Position numbers and translations under genes: made by a program | Origin: Chloroflexi bacterium UBA4736 | Lineage (GTDB): Bacteria; Chloroflexota; Dormibacteria; Dormibacterales; Dormibacteraceae | Length of the DNA: 42,889 nt | Direction: 5' to 3' | NCBI GenBank assembly: GCA_002404015.1 | Contig: DHIW01000095.1 | Location: forward strand, 1 to 42,889 | In this document: one piece after another, positions 1-7,039 of the stretch | Layout of the letters: each line of letters starts with the position of its first letter | Position numbering within the stretch: the stretch's first letter is position 1 | The notes under the pieces: generated by a model | What the model was told of the DNA's origin: nothing | The model's database searches: none | Seen by the model: only the letters and a program-made list of their open reading frames with translations

Positions 1-50
1 CCTCCGCCTCCGCCGCCGCCGCCGCCGCCGCCGCCGCCTACCCCGCCGCT
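1..50 (+). repeat. CCG/CCT triplet tract encoding polyproline
   Basis: An uninterrupted run of CCG and CCT codons (about 13 prolines, then Thr-Pro-Pro) at the window edge. It forms a rigid linker between domains of the surface protein. Such tracts are prone to slippage. Confidence 0.85.
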
Positions 51-716
51 CGGGCCCGGCCAGCAGATCAACCTGACGATCGGCGGCAACGCCAATGAGA
101 CCCCGGTCATCCCCGCCGACAGCGTCGGCGCGGTGGTCCTCAACGTGACGGTCACCAACCCGAGCGCGGCCGGCTACCTCGCCGCCTACCCCATCGGCGG
201 GACAGCCGGCCGATTCTCGAATTTCAACTTCGGCGCCGGCCAGACGATCCCCAACCGCGTCATCACCGCCGTGAGCGGCGGGGGCATCACCGTGTACCAC
301 ATGGCCAGGGCTGGGTGGACGTGTTGATCGACATTGCCGGCTGGTTCACCAACTCGAGTGGGCCCATCGCGACCGGTCTCAGCTTCAACTCCCTGGTCGC
401 GAGCCGCCAGCTCGACACCCGCAACTCGGCCAACCCGATCGGCCAGAACACGTTCCTGGCGCCCGCCCTGCAGGTGCTCACCCCGGGCGCCGTCGCGGTC
501 TTCAATGTGACTATCACCAACGCCGGCGCCTACAGCTACGTGACCCTCTTCCCAGGCTGCCTGGCGCTGCCACCCGCCTCCGACCTCAACTTCGGACCGG
601 GGCAGACGATCGCCAACATGGCGGTGTTCAAGGTCGGCGCCGACGGCAGGATCGCCGTCTACAACTCGGTTGGAGCAGTTGACGTGATTGCCGACCTGGC
701 GGGCTATTACAACTAG
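1..716 (+). CDS. Secreted/surface repeat protein, 5'-partial, with apparent frameshift
   Basis: The reading frame is open from base 1 and begins in a polyproline linker. Two copies of a beta-rich repeat of about 110 residues follow. Each has a VVLNVTVTNP- or VFNVTITNA-like strand, an NFGAGQTIPN / NFGPGQTIAN motif, a VYN strand and a closing DVLIDIAGWF / DVIADLAGYY motif. Such repeats are common at the C-terminus of extracellular proteins of soil Actinomycetota and Chloroflexota; their function is unknown to me. The N-terminal part, with any enzymatic domain, lies outside the window. The frame shifts at about 307-311: repeat 1 reads into a stop at 325-327, while the next frame continues it perfectly (GWVDVLIDIAGW). 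One missing G in the run at 308-310 would restore a single ORF ending at 716, so this is either a sequencing error or a recent lesion. Confidence 0.7.
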
Positions 717-989
717 CCGGTTTCAAGGGGATTTCCTAGAGCACGCCGCAGGATGGGCCGCCGCTTCTATTTCCGGAAGTCCGGAAGTGTCTGCAGATCT
801 CCGGAGCTGTTCAGAATAGATGCCCTTCCTCCCGGAGTTCATATGCTGACCTGCTCTTCGGTCAGAGCGTCGATCTGGACGCCCGTCGCGTGGAGAGCGG
901 GTTCGACCTGCAGAGCGCCACCTCGGCGCTGCCCGCTCTCAGCGTGATCATCAGGGTGGCGGTCTCGGCCATCAGGGATCGCTACCGGC

Positions 990-1119
990 CTGGCCCTCAC
1001 CACGGACGGCGCCGGCTACTTGATCCTATGTACGCTGCGCGCTCTACAGCTTCGGCGACACGCCCTACTTCGGAAATCTGATCGACCACGGCTATCCGGG
1101 TCCGCTGTCGCCGCTGGTA
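990..1119 (+). pseudogene. Decayed remnant of an SFGD-type surface repeat
   Basis: Frame 990-1030 reads LALTTDGAGYLI and the next frame from 1045 reads YSFGDTPYFGNL. Together they match the widespread extracellular repeat of the form TPDGxGYWLVxxDGxxYSFGDxxFYGS. The two halves are out of frame and no complete ORF joins them. The rest of 717-1143 holds no gene I can support; short ORFs there lack ribosome binding sites and recognisable motifs. This looks like a decayed secreted-protein gene between the upstream surface protein and the GH114 gene. Confidence 0.5.
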
Positions 1120-1143
1120 AGACGGCATCGGGATCCGGAGCGA

Positions 1144-2358
1144 TCAGCAGGTCTGGTAGGGCTGTGCGCCGAGACTCACGTTCTTATGAATCAGGGAGAA
1201 GCGGTTGGCCCGCGCGTCTGTGCAGTTGAGCGAGACGTTGTATTCGACGACGAAGACGGGCTTGCCGGCCGCCACGAACGGCAACAGCATGGAGCACTCT
1301 CGGTACTCGTAGCACTGCTCCTGCACGGTCCAGTCGACGACCCGGACCAAGCTAGCGATCTGAGCTGCATCACGGTCGTTCTTGAGCCCGACCGTCATTC
1401 CGACCGCGTGTACCGCCGAGGCCAGGTAAGTATCGAATCTGATCTCGTCGTCCCCGGTGAGGGGGAAGCCCGTGTCGTCCTGATAGGAATCCATGTAGTC
1501 GTATTCGACACCGTCGCAGTTCTTGCTCTTGGCCACCCTCGCGCGCGCCGCGAGCAAGCCGCGCACCGTGGGGTTGCGGATGTCGAGGTATCTTTCCCCA
1601 GGCCAGCCGGCGATCGCCTTCCCAATCGAGGCTGCCGGAAACTGCGCAGTGTCCGGTCGGCCGGGGGCGAGGTCCCCGCCCTCGAAGTAGCAGATGACGT
1701 AGCGACCCATGCTGTGCAGTGACGCCACCGTTGCCGCGGTGACCGTGAACCCGTCCAGGTCGTAGACGGACGCGCTCACATTGGTGCTGGTCGCGTCCCC
1801 CAGCTGGTACTGCCACGTAGCCCCTAGCAGCGGTACGGCCCCCACCGCGGCCGGAACGACCGAAGCCGGCGTCTGAGACGGGATAGAAGGGGGAGCCGGA
1901 TCCGGGCTGGCCGTCGCGGCCTGTGTCGGCTCGGGGCTGGTTGTCGGCGTGGTCGCGGCCTGTGTCGGCTCGGGGCTGGTTGTCGGCGTGGTCGCGGCCG
2001 GTGTCGGCGCGGCCGCAGCCTGCGGCAGCGCGCTTGGCCCCCCGACATGCCTGGGCGACCGGCTGAACTGGCGGCCGGCGATGGCTGTGGTAGCCAGCAC
2101 GGCGACGGTTCCGAGGAGGGCAACGGCAACCACCGTGGCGCCGAGTCGCCAGCGGCCCTTCCAAGACCTCGGCGACAGCGGGGTGCGCTTGCCGGACCCT
2201 GGTGGACCGGCCTGGGGTTGACGAGCGGTGGTTGGACTCGCAAGCGTCGAAGAAGTGACGGTTGGGCCAATGCCTGGACTCGCGGGCCGCCAGGCCGAGC
2301 CATCCCACCACTTCTTCCCATCGGCGGAGAGCCACCTGCCCTCCGGGTCTCTCTTCAT
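1144..2358 (-). CDS. Membrane-anchored GH114 endo-alpha-1,4-polygalactosaminidase-like protein
   Basis: 404 aa from ATG 2358, preceded by a GAGGT ribosome binding site 7 nt away; an ATG at 2382 is an alternative without one. Residues about 3-25 carry a WWDGSAW motif like the short DUF2510-type N-terminal domain. A single membrane helix spans about 73-95. A Pro/Thr linker (about 97-170) contains a perfect tandem repeat of about 13 residues. The GH114 domain fills about 174-404 and shows family hallmarks: YVICYFEGGD, CDGVEYDYMD (acidic residues D282, E285, D287, the region holding the catalytic acids), WTVQEQCYEYREC and GKPVFVVEYN. GH114 enzymes such as fungal Ega3 cut alpha-1,4-linked galactosamine polymers. 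The catalytic domain should face outward. It is the last gene of a minus-strand operon, 84 nt after the CE18-like deacetylase gene. Confidence 0.85.
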   Translation of the reverse strand: MKRDPEGRWLSADGKKWWDGSAWRPASPGIGPTVTSSTLASPTTARQPQAGPPGSGKRTPLSPRSWKGRWRLGATVVAVALLGTVAVLATTAIAGRQFSRSPRHVGGPSALPQAAAAPTPAATTPTTSPEPTQAATTPTTSPEPTQAATASPDPAPPSIPSQTPASVVPAAVGAVPLLGATWQYQLGDATSTNVSASVYDLDGFTVTAATVASLHSMGRYVICYFEGGDLAPGRPDTAQFPAASIGKAIAGWPGERYLDIRNPTVRGLLAARARVAKSKNCDGVEYDYMDSYQDDTGFPLTGDDEIRFDTYLASAVHAVGMTVGLKNDRDAAQIASLVRVVDWTVQEQCYEYRECSMLLPFVAAGKPVFVVEYNVSLNCTDARANRFSLIHKNVSLGAQPYQTC

Positions 2359-2442
2359 GTCTGCTACCTCAGGTGCGGGCAAAGCGCGCTCGCCGTCACA
2401 AGCTCGCGCGCTAGCCTACACGATTCTCACCGAGGCTGTGGC

Positions 2443-4770
2443 TTAGGTCAAAGGCAAGGTCACCGACTGCCCGCCGGTCAGCTGGACCTTCGTAATGTTC
2501 TGCCCGCCATAGACTTCTGAGCTGATCGAGACACCGCCCTGTTTGGCGGCCGCGCCTGCCGCATGGGCGGCCGCGACGGTATTGTTGGCACCTCTCTGAG
2601 CGACTGTCAAGCTCGTCGGAGAAGCAACGCTCACGGTCATCTGCTCGGTGTGGACGACGAGGGTGAAGCTGCCCGACTGGGGGAAGCCGGCAGTCGAGGC
2701 CACGGGTAGCGTGGCGTCCGCCACACCTACGGCGGCCGTCAGTGTCGTCGTTGGGACGGCAACTTTCTTGAGACCTGTGACCGGAACCGTTACCGACTTG
2801 GGTGATGTAAGGGTGACGGACGTGTTGGGGAGGATGTTGGCGGTCACGCCGCTGCTGCTGAAGGCCATGCGGGCTGCCATCAAAGCACCCAGCTGGTCCA
2901 TGCTGTTGCCGGCCACGATCGGAAGGTTGAAGTAGTGGTTGTACTTGGTCATGGTGGCGTCCAGCAGATCGCCCAGCAGGAAGTGCGTCCCGTCATAGGT
3001 GATCAGATTGGACTGGTGGAACATGAGCGGATCCGTGTCTCCGCGCAGCATATAGAGAAGGAGCTGGGAGCTCTCCCGGTCGAGCAGCGCCTGGTAGCTC
3101 GAGACGTGCCCGATCGCCCCGGCCGGATACCGGCAGTTGTCCTCAGCCAGCCATTGAGCGGGCTGGGAGACATTGAAGTAGAGGTTGACGGGATGCCGTG
3201 GGATCTCTAGCAGCGAAGGCTGGATGGGGTTGTAGATCCCGATATTGGGCGAGGGATTGTTCTGTCCCGCCTGCGAGGTGTCGGTGACCACGTAGCGGAT
3301 CCCATCGGCCTGCATCGCCGACAGGGCGGCCGGATTCGTCAGCCCGGAGATCGACGGGGTCACCAGGATCGAGTCGGTGAAGTTGTTGAAGTGGTTCGGG
3401 CCATTGCCCAGCTGGAGGGTGTTCCAACCCACATCGCTGTTCTGGGTCAGCTCCAGGTCCACCGCGTCATACGCCAGCGTGTCCAGGTCCGCGTGGTCAT
3501 AGGTGTGGCTGATCCAGTTGAACCGGTCGGCGAGATTCACGGCGGCCGGCGTGAGCTTATCCGGGGTGTACGTACCTGGAACGGTGCCGACCCCGTTGAA
3601 GGCCAGGTTGAGCATGAGCGACGAGCTTGTGGACTGCGCCTGCTTGCTGGCCTGCCAGTTGGCAACCGCCTGAAGATCGGCGCCGGTCATGCGAGCGCCA
3701 TCGCCACTCGTATCAGTCGCCTGGCCGCAGGGTAGATTCAGCGACCAGACGTCGTCGCCGATGAAGACGTCGTCGACCTGGGCCTGCAGGAAGGCGTGGC
3801 GCTGGCCCAGGAAAAGCCCCTTGGTGGCCCAGTTGATGGCCCCGTAGCCGAGCACCGATGCATACACCAGCGCCACGTTGGCGTCGAAGGTCATCGCCAG
3901 GTTCTGCCTGCCGTCGGGATAGTTGCGGATTGCCGCCAGCGAGTAGTTGGTGCCGGCGGCCCCGTACTGGCCCGCACTGTCGGTGTAGGTGAGCAGTGGC
4001 GTCGTGCTCGAGTCGAGGGGCAGGGCCAGATAGGTGTAGGCGTAGCTGATCGTCGCCGGGGTGGCCGTATTCGCGTACGTACCCCAGATGGACTGCGCCG
4101 CTGCAGTGTAGGAAGCCGTGATGGGGGCAGCGGGCGGTATGGTCGAGACTGCTGCCGTCGGCCACTGGAATCCGAAGTCGGGAGTGGGGTACGTGTACCA
4201 ACTGACCTGTCGGATGCCAAACCCAGCTTCGAACGTCCAGAGATTCTGCCATTCGGCCTGGCTCAGAGCGCTCGCCCAGGTGCCGTTGTTGTTGTAGACC
4301 AGGGTGCCGTTGGTGAGTATCACCGCGTTGTAGAAGGCGTGCTGAGTCGCCACGGGCGGACATGGAGCGCAGAGTTTATCCATCGTCAAGCCGCCCGGAG
4401 TCTTCGACGCAACGTACACCGTGTAGGGGGTGCCCTGGTAGTCGAGCACCTGCTGGATAACAGGCAGCTCGGGTTCGAGATTGGGATCTCCGGTCGCAGA
4501 CAGGACGAGGACCTTGAGGTCGATCGGATCCACGCCCGAGCCGGCCGTCGCACGCTTCAGGACGGGCGCGTTGACCGGTAGCTGAAGCGGGTGCGACAGG
4601 TTCTTGGCGGCCGCCGACTCGATCGGAGCGTAGCTCACGACGTGATGGCGCTTGGTCGGCGGTGGAGCGCTCTTGGCTAGCGCCGTGGAAGCTGCGGGTC
4701 CGACGAACACCAGCGGCAGCGCGACGATCGCGACTAGCTGCCGGAGGCGGCGATGGGGTACAAACTTCAC
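2443..4770 (-). CDS. Secreted Agd3-like (CE18) polysaccharide deacetylase
   Basis: 775 aa from GTG 4768-4770, with AGGGAG about 8 nt upstream and a GTGA overlap with the preceding ORF. A signal peptide (basic HRRLRQ, hydrophobic stretch, ALAKS) covers about 1-33. A Rossmann/flavodoxin-like N-terminal region (KVLVLSATGD onward) leads into the deacetylase core. Candidate metal-binding and catalytic residues match a NodB-type site: VDDVFIGDD (D333/D334, D339/D340) and SHTYDH (H422, H426). EIPRHP (H526) and MFHQSN (H585) follow. This arrangement resembles fungal Agd3, which N-deacetylates galactosaminogalactan (CE18). Near the C-terminus (about 675-745) is a small beta module (VASTAGFP...EQMTVSVASPT...RGANNT) common in surface proteins. 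It is cotranscribed with the GH114 gene. Family assignment is by recalled motif and length only. Confidence 0.75.
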   Translation of the reverse strand: MKFVPHRRLRQLVAIVALPLVFVGPAASTALAKSAPPPTKRHHVVSYAPIESAAAKNLSHPLQLPVNAPVLKRATAGSGVDPIDLKVLVLSATGDPNLEPELPVIQQVLDYQGTPYTVYVASKTPGGLTMDKLCAPCPPVATQHAFYNAVILTNGTLVYNNNGTWASALSQAEWQNLWTFEAGFGIRQVSWYTYPTPDFGFQWPTAAVSTIPPAAPITASYTAAAQSIWGTYANTATPATISYAYTYLALPLDSSTTPLLTYTDSAGQYGAAGTNYSLAAIRNYPDGRQNLAMTFDANVALVYASVLGYGAINWATKGLFLGQRHAFLQAQVDDVFIGDDVWSLNLPCGQATDTSGDGARMTGADLQAVANWQASKQAQSTSSSLMLNLAFNGVGTVPGTYTPDKLTPAAVNLADRFNWISHTYDHADLDTLAYDAVDLELTQNSDVGWNTLQLGNGPNHFNNFTDSILVTPSISGLTNPAALSAMQADGIRYVVTDTSQAGQNNPSPNIGIYNPIQPSLLEIPRHPVNLYFNVSQPAQWLAEDNCRYPAGAIGHVSSYQALLDRESSQLLLYMLRGDTDPLMFHQSNLITYDGTHFLLGDLLDATMTKYNHYFNLPIVAGNSMDQLGALMAARMAFSSSGVTANILPNTSVTLTSPKSVTVPVTGLKKVAVPTTTLTAAVGVADATLPVASTAGFPQSGSFTLVVHTEQMTVSVASPTSLTVAQRGANNTVAAAHAAGAAAKQGGVSISSEVYGGQNITKVQLTGGQSVTLPLT

Positions 4771-5240
4771 GTCAATTCTCCCTTCTGCAATCTCTGTTTC
4801 CAGCTTCCGCCGGAATAGGAACGGCCTGTCCTCAGCGATGGCGCGGGGATTGAATGGGCACATCCCATCAGCCACGGCATCATCTGCGACATCGGTTTCG
4901 TCAGAGTCTCATAGTGGTCCGACTCCAACACGTCGCGCAGGCCAAGGCCCAGCACGGCGTCAAAGGCGGCGTAAGAGAAGAGCACGTCGCCCCCTCCTGC
5001 TGACCTGGTCGCGCTCCATGCCCCCTCTTTGGCTTTCCTCGCGGCCGCCCAGGCACCCTCTCGGTTGAGCGAGAACATCTTGTTGCGCACGGCGTACCAC
5101 GCGGCCGTCTGCTCGTTGGTGGGCGTCGCCCGTCTCACGGCGGTCACCTGCTCGATCTGCTCGAGTTTGAGCTCAAGCAAACCGTCCATGAACCGGCCCA
5201 GTTCCGCCTTGAAACGTGCGTTCCGATGACCCCTGAGCAT
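4767..5240 (-). CDS. Hypothetical protein, first gene of the CE18-GH114 operon
   Basis: 157 aa, predicted soluble, no signal peptide or membrane helix. The middle has an Ala/Trp-rich amphipathic stretch (REGAWAAARKAKEGAWSATR). I do not recognise a family. It is probably real: an AAGGAAGGGAG ribosome binding site lies about 9 nt before ATG 5240, and its TGA overlaps the GTG of the deacetylase gene (GTGA), implying translational coupling. It could be a cytoplasmic regulator or an accessory factor of the polysaccharide cassette; nothing in the sequence decides. Confidence 0.55.
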   Translation of the reverse strand: MLRGHRNARFKAELGRFMDGLLELKLEQIEQVTAVRRATPTNEQTAAWYAVRNKMFSLNREGAWAAARKAKEGAWSATRSAGGGDVLFSYAAFDAVLGLGLRDVLESDHYETLTKPMSQMMPWLMGCAHSIPAPSLRTGRSYSGGSWKQRLQKGELT

Positions 5241-6023
5241 ATCCCCGACTCCCTTCCTTTCTCATGGCTCAGGTCTCGGCGGCACTAGAAGGCGCACGGA
5301 GGCCCGAACAGGCTCAGAGCATGCCGCGGGCGCGGCGCCGAAGAGAATGGGCGAGGCCGCCCCCGACCGGGACAGTCGTAACCATGCCGGGTCAGCTCAC
5401 ATGGGCGGGGGATGCGGTGGCCCAGATCCAGCGCGTGTGGGTTGCCTCGTCCCCCCCAACGCCCCGAGCGAGCTGCCGGTGCTGTGATCGAGGCTCGGAG
5501 ACCGTGCTTGAGTCGAAACGCGACGACCGCTCTCTGAGTCACGGCGAGATCGGCCACCAACACGGTAGCTTCGGGTGATCGGCCGGCATCGACCAGACTC
5601 GGCGTACAAGGCCCGGGCACGGTCCATAGCATCTCTGAGCTCTCTCAGCTCAGGCCTCCTGCGCTCCTCTCGGACGGCGCCAGACGGAGCTCCGTCCATC
5701 GTGCGCACGCGTGACATTGAAGCCCTGCCCAGGTGGGCTTGTCGATGAGCCAGATGTCCCATCTCGACGAGAACCGCCGCCCGTTTCGCTGGCGGCGGCT
5801 GCCTTCGGCATGGAAACCCGGGACGCAGCGTTAGACACCATGGACGGCGTCGGCTCGGCGAGGGTGTTGCGAGAGTCGAGCATGGCTCGAGTTTGGTTCG
5901 CCTGAGCTGGTGCGGGCGCCGTTCATGGCGCAGTGGAGTCATCGCCTCCTCTATCGATGATCAAGTCATGCCCGTGGGCAGTACAATCCGCGAGCCGCCC
6001 GCTCGGCGGCAGGAGGAGAGGTC
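5241..6023. other. Long gene-poor stretch
   Basis: About 780 nt without a convincing gene. Open frames exist on both strands (for example minus 5397-5942), but they are Arg/Ser/Pro-rich, have no ribosome binding site or known motif, and overlap each other in several frames, as expected of random GC-rich DNA or decayed genes. The promoter of the CE18-GH114 operon should lie here, upstream of 5240; I see no clear box. Confidence 0.5.
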
Positions 6024-6197
6024 ATGCCGGCAACGAAGGCGGGCTTGGCAGCGGGGATGGGACGCTGGCTCTTGGCGGAGGGCTGCAGGGTAGATAACCT
6101 TTGCCCTGTCCGGAGGTCGCGCGGCACCACCGGAACGTCCGTTGATGTCGTCTGCCCGGACTGGCTCCGACCCGCGATGGCCGGCTGGCATGCCTGA
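6024..6197 (+). CDS. Small hypothetical ORF with strong ribosome binding site
   Basis: 57 aa starting MPATKAGLAAGMGRWLLAE, with AGGAGGAGAGG directly upstream of ATG 6024. It has three cysteines (GCRVDNLCP, VVCPDW) but no recognised domain. Its stop overlaps the next small ORF by 8 nt. Only the ribosome binding site and the overlap support it; it may be spurious. Confidence 0.3.
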   Translation: MPATKAGLAAGMGRWLLAEGCRVDNLCPVRRSRGTTGTSVDVVCPDWLRPAMAGWHA

Positions 6198-6402
6198 CGT
6201 AGCCTGCCTACTCTGCGGCGGCTCCGTTGAAGTCGGGCCCGTCCACGTCAGTGTGCACGGCGTCGGCGAGGTCTGCTGGGCGTGCGCGCGCGAGAGGGAC
6301 CCAGATGATTGGGGTCTCGACCAGTTCGAGGCGCTGGTGGCCCGGGTGCTCGAAACCCGCGACCGCCCAGCTGATGAGAGTCCGTCGGCCCTAGCCGAAT
6401 AG
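6190..6402 (+). CDS. Small CxxC...CxxC zinc-ribbon-like protein
   Basis: 70 aa from ATG 6190 (an in-frame ATG at 6142 is possible). CLLCGG and CWACAR supply two CxxC pairs separated by about 22 residues, as in a zinc ribbon. An acidic helical tail follows (DDWGLDQFEALVARVLE). Codon use (GC-rich third positions) is like that of real genes nearby. No family recognised; metal binding is inferred from the cysteines alone. Confidence 0.45.
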   Translation: MPDVACLLCGGSVEVGPVHVSVHGVGEVCWACARERDPDDWGLDQFEALVARVLETRDRPADESPSALAE

Positions 6403-6901
6403 GGCTCATTGTTGCTGGGGAGCACGTCCCCCCCAGGCGGACATAAGTCCCATGGATGTTTGGTCGTGACTCCGCGAGACTCAGCCTACCGGGCAGACCG
6501 CACGCGGGGTGGCAGAGATCCGATGGGCGAAAGCCTCGTGCCCGCCCATCGCTGCCGGGGTGGTCAGGGGAGACCCGCAGCGGTCCGCCGGTCATCTTCT
6601 ATGGATGTCTGCGGCGTCAAGTCAGGGGGGGCCGGAGTCAACGTGCACCGGCCCCCACAGGGGCGGCCACCTCCCCGGACGTTCGGTTGATCAATCGTTT
6701 AGGTCAATCACGCGGCACTCCTGGGCCCGGCTCGAGCCTCGCCGTCGCGAGCCGCATGGTCAATCCGCGACTCCTCGGCCGCCTCCCGCTCAGCCTCGAT
6801 CCGGTAGACGCGAGCCATCCGCCGGAACGTGGTCGCGACCCAGCCGCGGCGATGCAGGGCGCGTCCTCCGGACAACTCGGATCGCGAGACCGCGACCTGC
6901 C
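6403..6901. other. Gene-poor stretch downstream of smc
   Basis: No convincing gene. Open frames such as plus 6456-7130 and minus 6708-7004 are low-complexity and lack ribosome binding sites. The stretch lies between the small zinc-ribbon ORF and the ClpX-type zinc finger remnant, and looks like decayed sequence. Confidence 0.45.
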
Positions 6902-7022
6902 CCGGGGCAGGGCCGCACAAACTGGTCGCAGATGTAGACAGGCTCATGGCCTGCGACCAGCTTGGCGAACCTCGTGCTGGCTCCTGCCGCAGAAAGAGCA
7001 GCAAGGCTCGTCGCGCCGGACC
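6902..7022 (-). pseudogene. Frameshifted ClpX-type (C4) zinc finger domain
   Basis: On the minus strand one frame reads RRDEPCCSFCGRSQHEVR and then stops. The next frame continues AKLVAGHEPVYICDQFV. Joined, they reproduce the zf-C4 ClpX signature CSFCGKSQxEVRKLxAGPxVYICDECV with one base shifted at about 6960-6967. The second CxxC is broken (CDQF, not CDEC). No AAA+ domain follows, so this was a stand-alone zinc-finger protein of the kind found in Actinomycetota and Chloroflexota, now apparently dead. Confidence 0.6.
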
Positions 7023-7039
7023 GGCTTAATGATCGGACC

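Noticed and set aside
5397..5942. 181-aa minus-strand ORF
   Set aside because: No ribosome binding site, no motif, and competing frames of equal quality.
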